Shown here in pieces: positions 1 through 7,248 of a DNA stretch of 19,666 nucleotides. Every line of letters begins with the position of its first letter. Position 1 is the first letter of the stretch. The stretch comes from Lachnospiraceae bacterium UBA3282. Its GTDB lineage: Bacteria > Bacillota > Clostridia > Lachnospirales > Lachnospiraceae. The notes under the pieces were generated by a model. The model made no database searches, was not told the DNA's origin, and saw nothing but the letters and a program-made list of their open reading frames with translations. Location: positions 1 through 19,666 of the forward strand of contig DETS01000088.1 in assembly GCA_002361735.1 (NCBI GenBank), given 5' to 3'. The translations under genes and the position numbers were made by a program.

Positions 1-45
1 CTACAAAAACTTTACCCTAGCCATACAGTTACGTATATTTTGCGA

Positions 46-57
46 AAACACTTGTTC
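46..57. promoter_or_regulatory. LexA-like operator candidate
   Basis: The 12 bases AAACACTTGTTC read on the minus strand as GAACAAGTGTTT, which fits the GAAC-N4-GTTY form of Gram-positive SOS boxes. With flanks, the minus strand reads CGAACAAGTGTTTTCG, close to the Bacillus consensus CGAACRNRYGTTYC. The site covers the -35 hexamer of the promoter at 52-80, where a repressor would block polymerase. The motif is short, and roughly one such match is expected by chance in a window of this size, so position is the main support. Confidence 0.35.
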
Positions 58-80
58 GATGCCACTATATCTGGTATACT
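52..80 (+). promoter_or_regulatory. Sigma-A-type promoter of the first gene
   Basis: A -35 hexamer TTGTTC (52-57) and a -10 hexamer TATACT (75-80) are separated by 17 bp. A TG dinucleotide at 72-73 makes it an extended -10 element. The predicted transcription start is about 86-88, at or just before the ATG at 88, so the transcript may be leaderless. Confidence 0.65.
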
Positions 81-87
81 GAAAAAT

Positions 88-831
88 ATGGATGAGAACG
101 CATTTGAACGTGCAAAATGTAAAGTGTTATTAAAACAGCATGATCCCCACGGTTTTGGTACCCTGCAGGAAAAGACGGTCCATGCGGTGATGAAACTCTA
201 CTATGAGCCGAATGAGGATTATCATGAGGTGCCGGTGGAGGGATTTATCGCGGATATCTACAAAGAAGGGCGCATCATTGAGATCCAGAACGGGCACTTT
301 GAGAACCTGAGACCGAAACTGGCGGCATTTCTGCCTCTGTATCAGGTAACGGTAGTGTACCCGATTCCCCGTATGAAGTGGGTTCTGTGGATGGATGAAA
401 CGACAGGAGAGCTTTCCGAACGTCATAAGTCTCCCGTAAAGGGCAGTATCTACCATGCGTTTCCGGAATTATACCGTATTAAGGCGTTTTTGAAAGATCC
501 CAACCTGAAGCTGATCTTTCCGCTGATCGATATGGACGAGTACCGGCTCCTAAACGGCTGGAGTAAAAATCGAAAACGCGGTTCCTCGCGCTATGACAGA
601 ATGCCGCTTTCCCTGGAAGAGGAGATCGTGATCGAGCGCGCGGAGGACTTTATGCAGGTCATTCCCTGCGAGTTAAACGATGCTTTTACGCTAAAGGAAT
701 TTGCGGCGGCGGCAAAGATCCATCGTGATCTTGCAGGATCGGTGGTGCCCGTTTTGCGGGAGCTTGGATTGATTGAGCGCATCGGTAAGCGGGGACGGGA
801 GTATCTGTATGAAATCGTAGAAAACGGATAA
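88..831 (+). CDS. Uncharacterised protein: possible PD-(D/E)XK nuclease core plus C-terminal winged helix
   Basis: This 247-residue protein is not one I can name. Residues 47-80 run as strand, strand, helix, with D56, E65 and Q67 in a D-x8-E-x-Q arrangement; this is the spacing I recall for the active site of restriction enzyme BglII (D84, E93, Q95). A helix carrying E28 precedes it and a hydrophobic strand ending in YPIP follows, as in the PD-(D/E)XK fold. Residues about 194-245 look like a winged helix-turn-helix that could bind DNA. A DNA-processing or DNA-sensing role is inference. I chose ATG 88 because a TTG at 40 lies upstream of the promoter at 52-80. No ribosome site precedes ATG 88, so leaderless translation is likely. 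The gene lies 178 bp upstream of parE and has its own promoter. The coding assignment is firm, the function is not. Confidence 0.8.
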   Translation: MDENAFERAKCKVLLKQHDPHGFGTLQEKTVHAVMKLYYEPNEDYHEVPVEGFIADIYKEGRIIEIQNGHFENLRPKLAAFLPLYQVTVVYPIPRMKWVLWMDETTGELSERHKSPVKGSIYHAFPELYRIKAFLKDPNLKLIFPLIDMDEYRLLNGWSKNRKRGSSRYDRMPLSLEEEIVIERAEDFMQVIPCELNDAFTLKEFAAAAKIHRDLAGSVVPVLRELGLIERIGKRGREYLYEIVENG

Positions 832-886
832 GCAGTTTTTGCGTGGAAATGTGCGCATCGGAACTACATGATATGGTATTTACCCT

Positions 887-915
887 TTGCAAATGTACAA
901 AATGTATGGTATACT
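887..915 (+). promoter_or_regulatory. Promoter of the topoisomerase genes
   Basis: The -35 hexamer TTGCAA (887-892) and -10 hexamer TATACT (910-915) are 17 bp apart, with an extended -10 TG at 907-908. The nine bases TGGTATACT are identical to those in the promoter of the preceding gene. Transcription would start near 922, leaving a leader of about 88 nt before the ATG at 1010. Confidence 0.65.
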
Positions 916-1009
916 ACGCATGTTAAATTGCGAAAATTGGAAAAAAAGCGTTTTTTGAACTATATGACAGTCGATTGGCAGTCAAAAAGCAAAATGAGGT
1001 TAACATAAT

Positions 1010-2938
1010 ATGGCTAAGACAGATACTAACACATACGACGCCTCCAGTATTCATGTTCTGGAGGGATTGGAAGCAGTGCGGGTACGCCCCGGTATGTACA
1101 TTGGCAGTGTATCCACGAAAGGTTTGAATCATCTGATTTATGAGATCATGGACAATGCTGTGGACGAACATCTGGCAGGTTTTTGCAGTACCATCAGGGT
1201 GACGCTTGAGGCGGACGGTTCCGCCACCGTTTCGGATAACGGACGCGGCATTCCCGTAGGGATGCACGAAAAAGGCATCAGCGCGGAGCGGCTGGTATTT
1301 ACGACGCTCCATGCGGGCGGTAAATTTGACAATGACGCCTACAAGACCAGCGGCGGACTCCACGGTGTGGGTTCCTCGGTGGTAAACGCTCTGTCCACGT
1401 ATCTGCATGTGACGGTAAAGACCGGCGGGCAGATTTATGAGGATCACTATGAGCGCGGCATTCCCACGCTGGAATTAAAAGACGGGCTGCTTCCCGTAGT
1501 CGGAAAGACGAGGGAATCCGGCACCACCATCAATTTCCTGCCGGACGATACGATTTTCGATAAGACACGCTTTAAGGAGGATGAGGTCAAGAGCCGCCTC
1601 CATGAGACCGCTTACCTAAATCCGGAACTTACCATTATTTACGAGGATAAGAGAGGGGCGGAAATCGAGCATATCGAATACCATGAGCCTGAGGGCATCG
1701 TCGGCTTCATCAAGGATATCAACAAGAGCCGCGAGGCAGTCTGTGATGTAATCTATTTCAAAGGCGAAGCGGAGGGAATCACCGTGGAGTGCGCTTTCCA
1801 ATATGTGAATGAGTTCCACGAGAATGTGCTTGGTTTTTGTAATAATATCTATAACGCCGAGGGCGGTACACATCTGACAGGGTTTAAGACCATGTTTACA
1901 AATGTCATTAACACCTACGCCAGAGGCTTAAACATCTTAAAGGAAAAGGATGTGAACTTTACCGGCGCGGACGTGCGAAACGGTATGACGGCGGTCGTTT
2001 CCATCAAACACCCCGATCCCCGTTTTGAAGGGCAGACGAAGACGAAACTGGATAATCAGGACGCGGCGAAGGTGGTCAGCAAGGTGACGGGCGACGAGAT
2101 CGTGCGTTTCTTTGACCGCAATCTGGAAACTTTAAAAAGTATCATCGGCTGTGCGGAAAAAGCGGCAAAGATCCGCAAGACAGAGGAGAAGGCAAAGACC
2201 AACCTCCTCACCAAACAGAAGTTTTCTTTTGATACCAACGGGAAACTGGCAAACTGCGAGTCGAAGGACGCCTCTAAATGTGAAATCTTCATCGTGGAGG
2301 GTGACTCTGCGGGCGGCAGTGCGAAAACAGCCAGAAACCGCATGTATCAGGCGATCCTGCCAATCCGCGGTAAGATTCTGAATGTGGAGAAGGCAAGTAT
2401 CGACAAAGTGCTGGCAAACGTCGAGATCAAGACCATGATCAACGCCTTCGGCTGCGGGTTTTCGGAAGGCTACGGCAACGATTTTGATATTTCCAAGCTG
2501 CGCTATGACAAGATCATTATCATGGCGGATGCGGACGTGGACGGCGCCCATATCTCCACACTGCTGCTCACCCTGTTTTACCGCTTCATGCCAGAACTGA
2601 TCTACGAGGGACATGTCTATATCGCTATGCCGCCCCTCTATAAAGCTATGCCGTCAAAAGGTGCGGAGGAATATCTCTACGACGATAAAGCTTTGGAAAA
2701 ATACAGGAAACGGCACAAAGGTCCTTTCACCTTACAGAGATATAAGGGGCTGGGTGAAATGGATGCCGAACAGCTTTGGGAGACGACCCTTGATCCCGAC
2801 GCCAGAATGCTAAAACTGGTGGAGATCGAGGACGCCCGCATGGCGAGCGAAGTGACGGAGATGCTGATGGGCACGGAGGTGCCGCCCAGAAAGGCGTTTA
2901 TCTACAAGAACGCGCAGGAGGCGGAGCTGGACATTTGA
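1010..2938 (+). CDS. parE: Type IIA DNA topoisomerase subunit B, probably topoisomerase IV ParE
   Basis: This is the ATPase subunit of a type IIA topoisomerase, which with subunit A passes one DNA duplex through another using ATP. The 642 residues have the family length without the long GyrB insertion of proteobacteria. The GHKL ATPase domain shows E45 and N49, a DNGRGIP loop near residue 75 and a glycine-rich GGLHGVGSS lid. The TOPRIM domain has EGDSAGG (E430) and the DADVDG metal-binding triad (D507, D509, D511). The C-terminus ends in the usual PPR(K/R)xFI segment. The 3' neighbour encodes subunit A, 86 bp on. I favour ParE over GyrB because dnaN, recF and dnaA are not adjacent and the partner is short, but the sequence itself is nearly as GyrB-like. 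The family call is certain; the choice of parE is about 65 percent. Confidence 0.95.
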   Translation: MAKTDTNTYDASSIHVLEGLEAVRVRPGMYIGSVSTKGLNHLIYEIMDNAVDEHLAGFCSTIRVTLEADGSATVSDNGRGIPVGMHEKGISAERLVFTTLHAGGKFDNDAYKTSGGLHGVGSSVVNALSTYLHVTVKTGGQIYEDHYERGIPTLELKDGLLPVVGKTRESGTTINFLPDDTIFDKTRFKEDEVKSRLHETAYLNPELTIIYEDKRGAEIEHIEYHEPEGIVGFIKDINKSREAVCDVIYFKGEAEGITVECAFQYVNEFHENVLGFCNNIYNAEGGTHLTGFKTMFTNVINTYARGLNILKEKDVNFTGADVRNGMTAVVSIKHPDPRFEGQTKTKLDNQDAAKVVSKVTGDEIVRFFDRNLETLKSIIGCAEKAAKIRKTEEKAKTNLLTKQKFSFDTNGKLANCESKDASKCEIFIVEGDSAGGSAKTARNRMYQAILPIRGKILNVEKASIDKVLANVEIKTMINAFGCGFSEGYGNDFDISKLRYDKIIIMADADVDGAHISTLLLTLFYRFMPELIYEGHVYIAMPPLYKAMPSKGAEEYLYDDKALEKYRKRHKGPFTLQRYKGLGEMDAEQLWETTLDPDARMLKLVEIEDARMASEVTEMLMGTEVPPRKAFIYKNAQEAELDI

Positions 2939-3024
2939 GTATGCGCTTATGCTCTGATGCAGGGCAGGAAGTAGAGGGACGGGAATGATTTCCCGAAAAG
3001 CGAGTATAAGAGAGAGAATAAAAA

Positions 3025-5262
3025 ATGGACGACAGAATTATAAAAACGGAATACTCCGAGGTGATGCAGAAATCCTATATCGACTACGCCATGAGCGTCA
3101 TTATCGCGAGGGCGCTGCCGGACGCGAGGGACGGCTTGAAACCGGTGCAGCGGCGTACGCTCTACGATATGCACGAACTGGGCATCCGCTATGACAGGCC
3201 CTACCGCAAATCGGCGCGTATCGTGGGCGATACCATGGGTAAATACCACCCTCACGGCGACAGCTCCATCTACGAGGCTTTGGTGGTGATGTCTCAGGAT
3301 TTCAAGAAAGGACTGCCTCTGATCGACGGCCACGGCAATTTCGGCAATATCGAGGGCGACGGCGCGGCGGCAATGCGTTATACCGAGGCGCGTCTTCAGC
3401 AGATCACGCAGGAAGCTTTCTTGGCAGATTTGGACAAGGATGTGGTGGATTTTATTCCCAATTTTGATGAGACGGAGAAGGAACCGAGCGTACTGCCCGT
3501 AAAGATTCCCAATCTTTTGGTAAATGGCTCAGAGGGTATCGCCGTCGGTATGGCAACGAACATTCCGCCCCATAATCTGGCGGAGGTGATCGACGCCACC
3601 AAAGCCTATATGTTGGATGAAAATATTACCACCAGGGAATTGATGCGCTATGTGAAAGGGCCTGATTTCCCCACGGGAGGCATCGTCATCAACCAGGACG
3701 AACTGCCGGACATTTACGAAACGGGGATGGGAAAGATCAAGCTGCGGGGCAAAGTGGAGGTAGAGAAAGCCAAGGGCGGCAAGACCAATCTGGTCATCAC
3801 CGAGATCCCCTACACCATGATCGGCGCAAATATCGGCAAATTCCTGATGGATGTGGCAGCTCTCGCGGAGACGAAAAAGACACAGGATATCGTGGATATC
3901 ACGAACCAGTCCTCCAAAGAAGGCATTCGCATCGTCATTGAACTGCGAAAGGATGCCGATATCGAAAATTTCAAGAACCTGCTCTACAAAAAGACCCGGC
4001 TGGAAGATACGTTTGGCGTCAACATGCTTGCCATCTCAGACGGCCGCCCGGAAACCATGGGGCTTAAGGCAATCATTCGGGAGAGCGTCAACTTCCAGTA
4101 TGAGGTGGCGGCAAGAAAATATAAGAATCTGCTGGAAAAGGAGTTGGAGCGCAAGGAAATTCAGGAAGGGCTGATCAAAGCCTGCAATGTGATCGACCTG
4201 ATCATCGAAATCCTGCGGGGCTCTAAGGACCGCGCCATGGCGAAGGCCTGCCTGGTTGAAGGAAAGGTTGACGGCATCAAATTTAAGTCCAGAGAATCCA
4301 AGGTGATGGCGGCGCAGTTACAGTTTACCGAAAAACAGGCAAACGCGATCTTAGAGATGCGTCTCTATAAGTTGATCGGGCTGGAAATCGAAGCGCTGAT
4401 TGAGGAACACGAGGATACGCTTGCCAATATTTACCGCTATGAAGACATTCTTGCCCGCAGAGATTCCATGGCACAGGTCATCATCAATGAACTGGAGGAA
4501 ATCAAGGAAAAATATAAGCGCAAAAGGCGCACGCAGATCACCAATGCCGAAGAAGCGGTGTATGTGGAGAAGCAGGTTGAAGAGATGGATATTGTCTTCT
4601 TGATGGATCGCTTCGGTTATGCAAAGACGATCGACACCGCTACTTACGAGCGCAATAAGGAGGCGGCGGACGCGGAGAACCGTTTTGCCTTTGCCTGCAA
4701 AAACACGGGCAAAGTCTGCCTTTTTACCAACACAGGTCAGCTTCATACCGTAAAAGCCATGGATCTGCCGTTTGGTAAATTCCGTGATAAAGGCGTGCCG
4801 ATCGACAATGTGAGTAATTATGATTCCGCGAAAGAATCCATTGTCTTTGCGGCAAGCCAGAGTGACTTAAATCTTTACCGTGTGATTTTTGCCACGAAAC
4901 AGGCGATGCTGAAAGTAGTAGACGGCGGTGAATTTGACGTGGCGAAACGCACCGTGGCGGCGACAAAACTTGCGGATGGCGACGAAGTCGTGAGCGTGGT
5001 TGCCTTTAAGGAACAGCGTAACATCATTTTACAGACAAAGGGCGGCTATTTCCTGCGTTTCCCCGTAGAAGAAATTCCTGAGAAGAAAAAGGGCGCCATC
5101 GGCGTGCGGGGCATGAAACTTTCCGCTTCCGACGAAATCGAGGCTGTTTATTATTCACAGAATGCTGTCGAGCAGAGTATCGAATACGGAGACAGAACGT
5201 TGGAGTTAAATAAGATTAAGCTCGGACATCGAGACAGTAAAGGTGTAAAGATCAGGGTATAA
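3025..5262 (+). CDS. parC: Type IIA DNA topoisomerase subunit A, probably topoisomerase IV ParC
   Basis: This is the DNA-cleaving subunit that partners the upstream ATPase subunit. Y119, in the AAMRYTEAR segment, is the catalytic tyrosine that forms the phosphotyrosyl link. The quinolone-determining region reads HPHGDSSIYE with S80 and E84, the same numbers as in E. coli ParC and both in the quinolone-sensitive state. A coiled-coil and primer-gate region spans about 350-490, and a beta-pinwheel C-terminal domain follows. In that domain KKKGAIGVRG resembles a degenerate GyrA box. At 745 residues it is shorter than a typical GyrA of 800 or more. The segment GHGNFG after the QRDR is GyrA-like rather than like E. 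coli ParC, so the subtype rests on length and context. The start at ATG 3025 gives the conserved N-terminus; its ribosome site (GAGAG) is weak. Confidence 0.95.
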   Translation: MDDRIIKTEYSEVMQKSYIDYAMSVIIARALPDARDGLKPVQRRTLYDMHELGIRYDRPYRKSARIVGDTMGKYHPHGDSSIYEALVVMSQDFKKGLPLIDGHGNFGNIEGDGAAAMRYTEARLQQITQEAFLADLDKDVVDFIPNFDETEKEPSVLPVKIPNLLVNGSEGIAVGMATNIPPHNLAEVIDATKAYMLDENITTRELMRYVKGPDFPTGGIVINQDELPDIYETGMGKIKLRGKVEVEKAKGGKTNLVITEIPYTMIGANIGKFLMDVAALAETKKTQDIVDITNQSSKEGIRIVIELRKDADIENFKNLLYKKTRLEDTFGVNMLAISDGRPETMGLKAIIRESVNFQYEVAARKYKNLLEKELERKEIQEGLIKACNVIDLIIEILRGSKDRAMAKACLVEGKVDGIKFKSRESKVMAAQLQFTEKQANAILEMRLYKLIGLEIEALIEEHEDTLANIYRYEDILARRDSMAQVIINELEEIKEKYKRKRRTQITNAEEAVYVEKQVEEMDIVFLMDRFGYAKTIDTATYERNKEAADAENRFAFACKNTGKVCLFTNTGQLHTVKAMDLPFGKFRDKGVPIDNVSNYDSAKESIVFAASQSDLNLYRVIFATKQAMLKVVDGGEFDVAKRTVAATKLADGDEVVSVVAFKEQRNIILQTKGGYFLRFPVEEIPEKKKGAIGVRGMKLSASDEIEAVYYSQNAVEQSIEYGDRTLELNKIKLGHRDSKGVKIRV

Positions 5263-5291
5263 ATGTGCGTCAGTGCTCAGAACGGCGCAAA

Positions 5292-5297
5292 AAGGAG
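5292..5297 (+). promoter_or_regulatory. Ribosome binding site that fixes the rsmD start
   Basis: AAGGAG ends 7 nt before ATG 5305 but only 1 nt before the in-frame ATG at 5299. This excludes 5299 and the earlier ATG at 5263, which directly follows the parC stop. Confidence 0.8.
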
Positions 5298-5304
5298 TAT
5301 GTGC

Positions 5305-5853
5305 ATGAGAGTAATAGCGGGAACAGCGAGAAGCCTGCGCTTAAAAACCCCGGAGGGAATGGATACCAGACCCACTACCGATCGGATCAAAGAAACCCTT
5401 TTTAATATGCTGCAGCCGTACTTGCCTGACGCGGTGTTTGTAGATTTGTTTGCGGGAAGCGGCGGCATTGGTATCGAGGCGTTAAGCCGCGGCGCAAGGC
5501 ATGCTTATTTTGCGGAAAACGAAAAAAAGGCTCTGTCCTGTATTCGGGAAAATCTGCAGTTCACGCATCTGGCGGATCGGGCAACCATCCTGCAGACGGA
5601 CGCAGTGAGCGCCCTTTACAGCGTCCATGAGAAGGAAGCAGACATTATCTTTATGGACCCCCCTTACGATCAAGGTCATGAGGAGCGGGTATTGCAGGCG
5701 CTCCCCGGTCTTCCTTTTGTAACAGAAAATACGCTGATCGTAATCGAAACCTCATTAAAGACAGATTTATCTTACTTGGAAGAATTGGGTTTTTTATTGG
5801 AAAAAGAGAAGGTATATAAGACGAATCGGCATGTTTTTTGTCGAAAAAGGTAG
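5305..5853 (+). CDS. rsmD: 16S rRNA (guanine-966 N2)-methyltransferase RsmD
   Basis: The enzyme methylates N2 of G966 in 16S rRNA of the small subunit, using S-adenosylmethionine. The 182-residue protein begins MRVIAG, the standard RsmD opening. It contains the TRPTTDRIKE segment (21-30), the SAM-binding motif D47-LFAGSGGIG and the catalytic DPPY tetrad (118-121). The start at 5305 follows from family alignment and the spacing of the ribosome site. It sits 42 bp downstream of parC and may be read from the topoisomerase promoter. coaD follows, as in Bacillus subtilis, where the pair is ylbH (rsmD) and coaD. Confidence 0.95.
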   Translation: MRVIAGTARSLRLKTPEGMDTRPTTDRIKETLFNMLQPYLPDAVFVDLFAGSGGIGIEALSRGARHAYFAENEKKALSCIRENLQFTHLADRATILQTDAVSALYSVHEKEADIIFMDPPYDQGHEERVLQALPGLPFVTENTLIVIETSLKTDLSYLEELGFLLEKEKVYKTNRHVFCRKR

Positions 5854-5899
5854 CTTCCCGCAGTTTTTTCTTAAAAAATCAAAAAAAAGTAAAGACATT

Positions 5900-5928
5900 T
5901 CGACAAAAGTGTTTTAATATGGTATCAT
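5900..5928 (+). promoter_or_regulatory. Promoter of coaD
   Basis: The -35 hexamer TCGACA (5900-5905, five of six consensus bases) and the -10 hexamer TATCAT (5923-5928, five of six) are 17 bp apart. An extended -10 TG lies at 5920-5921. The surrounding region is very A/T-rich, with runs of A at 5866-5888 that could act as an upstream element. Confidence 0.7.
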
Positions 5929-5986
5929 AAATTTTAGTCGTGTGACATCATTTCCCTGATATTGAAAAAAATGGCGAGGGCTTCCC

Positions 5987-6469
5987 ATGAAGGCAGCAAT
6001 TTACCCGGGCAGTTTTGATCCGGTGACTTACGGGCATCTGGATATCATCAAACGTGCTTCTGATATTTTTGACAAACTGACTGTAAGTGTCTTAAATAAT
6101 AAAACAAAGACTCCATTGTTTTCTGTGGAAGAACGTGTTAAAATGTTAGAAGAAGCGACCAAAGATATGCCAAATGTGACGATTGATTCTTTCAGCGGTC
6201 TGTTGATTGATTATGCCGCCAGAAAAGATATCCATGTGGCAATCAGGGGTCTGCGCGCAATCACTGATTTTGAATATGAGCTGCAGATCGCACAGACAAA
6301 CCGTAAGTTTTCCGCGGGAAAGCTGGATACGGTGTTTTTGACGACCAGCCTCGAATACGCATACCTCAGTTCCTCCACAGTCAAGGAAATTGCCAGCTTT
6401 AACGGTGATATCTCAGAATGTGTGCCTGACTTTGTGGCGGAGAGGATTTATGAAAAATTCAGAGATTAA
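5987..6469 (+). CDS. coaD: Pantetheine-phosphate adenylyltransferase (PPAT)
   Basis: The enzyme transfers AMP from ATP to 4'-phosphopantetheine, giving dephospho-CoA, the penultimate step of coenzyme A synthesis in the cytoplasm. The 160-residue length is exactly that of the bacterial CoaD family. The nucleotidyltransferase motif TYGH (14-17) lies in PGSFDPVTYGH, followed by the conserved IRGLRA segment and the C-terminal SSSTVKE motif that binds the nucleotide. GCGAGGG at 5974-5980 is the ribosome site, 6 nt before the ATG. The gene has its own promoter and is followed after 15 bp by the coiled-coil gene, so the two are probably cotranscribed to the terminator at 7133. Confidence 0.97.
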   Translation: MKAAIYPGSFDPVTYGHLDIIKRASDIFDKLTVSVLNNKTKTPLFSVEERVKMLEEATKDMPNVTIDSFSGLLIDYAARKDIHVAIRGLRAITDFEYELQIAQTNRKFSAGKLDTVFLTTSLEYAYLSSSTVKEIASFNGDISECVPDFVAERIYEKFRD

Positions 6470-6484
6470 GAGATAGGAGTAAGC

Positions 6485-7096
6485 ATGAGCAGCAGAATTG
6501 AACAACTGATCGACGAGATTGAGGATTATATCGACGGCTGTAAATTTCAGCCCCTCTCCAAGACCAATATCATCGTGAATAAAGAGGAGATTGATGAACT
6601 TTTGCGGGAGCTTCGCATGAAGACACCGGACGAGATCAAGCGCTATCAAAAGATCATCTCCAACAAAGAGGCCATTTTGAATGATGCCCGCTCCAAGGCG
6701 GAAGCGCTCATTAAGGATGCGACCGTGCAGACTACGGAGCTGATCAACGAGCATGAGATCATGCAGCAGGCTTATGCACAGGCAAATGAAGTCGTGCGTA
6801 TGGCGACCACACAGGCGCAGGATATCCTGAACAAAGCGACCATGGAGGCAAATGGCGTCAAGACCTCGGCAATGCAGTATTTGGATGATATGCTCTCTAA
6901 TTTGGAGAATATCATGACGGCATCTCTCACGTCATCTACAGAGCACTATGAGAATTTTTATAATACCATCAGCGGCTATTATGAAGTCGTGAAGGCAAAT
7001 CGCGCAGAGCTTCGACCCGTAGAAGTGGAAAAGATGCTCAAGGAAGCCGAGGGGGATGGAGAAACCGGATCCGGTCCGGAGCTAAACTTAATGTAG
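6485..7096 (+). CDS. Coiled-coil protein of unknown function
   Basis: This 203-residue soluble protein has no motif that I can tie to an activity. Residues about 45-155 are rich in A, E, K, Q and I with heptad-like spacing (KAEALIKDA, QAYAQANEVVRMA and similar), suggesting a long coiled coil. This is reminiscent of ATP-synthase b/H-type stalk subunits or DivIVA-like scaffolds. A conserved-looking N-terminal segment (IDEIEDYIDGCKFQPLS) precedes it. No signal peptide or membrane helix is visible. AGGAG at 6475-6479 lies 5 nt before the ATG. The gene is coupled to coaD by a 15-bp gap and ends 36 bp before a strong terminator. The N-terminal resemblance to cell-division or membrane-curvature scaffolds is only compositional. 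Confidence 0.85.
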   Translation: MSSRIEQLIDEIEDYIDGCKFQPLSKTNIIVNKEEIDELLRELRMKTPDEIKRYQKIISNKEAILNDARSKAEALIKDATVQTTELINEHEIMQQAYAQANEVVRMATTQAQDILNKATMEANGVKTSAMQYLDDMLSNLENIMTASLTSSTEHYENFYNTISGYYEVVKANRAELRPVEVEKMLKEAEGDGETGSGPELNLM

Positions 7097-7132
7097 CTAC
7101 ATAGTAAGATCATGATATGACCAGAGCAGATG

Positions 7133-7165
7133 AGCCGGTTTCCAGAGAAGCCGGCTTGTTCTTGT
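7133..7165 (+). terminator. Intrinsic terminator after the coaD unit
   Basis: A 10-bp stem (AGCCGGTTTC, 7133-7142, with GAAGCCGGCT, 7147-7156, one G-U pair) closes a CAGA tetraloop and is followed by a T-rich tail TTGTTCTTGT. An outer imperfect dyad flanks it: TATGAC (7116-7121) pairs with GTCATA (7164-7169), and ATGATAT at 7112 is mirrored at 7170-7176. Confidence 0.85.
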
Positions 7166-7248
7166 CATAATATCATCATTGCGACAGTAAAAATAGAGCA
7201 AATCATTGATAGCAAGCGACGGTTTATTTTACAGGAGTAATATGTTCC

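Noticed and set aside
923..1447. 174-codon open frame on the minus strand opposite parE.
   Set aside because: It lies antisense to the strongly conserved GHKL domain, lacks a ribosome site and encodes no recognisable protein.
5263..5304. Longer rsmD start at the ATG directly after the parC stop.
   Set aside because: The added residues do not match RsmD, and AAGGAG at 5292-5297 points to ATG 5305.
5860..5890. A/T-rich inverted run (TTTTTTCTTAAAAAA) after rsmD as a terminator.
   Set aside because: It has no G/C pairs in the stem, so it would be too weak; an upstream promoter element or bent DNA is more likely.
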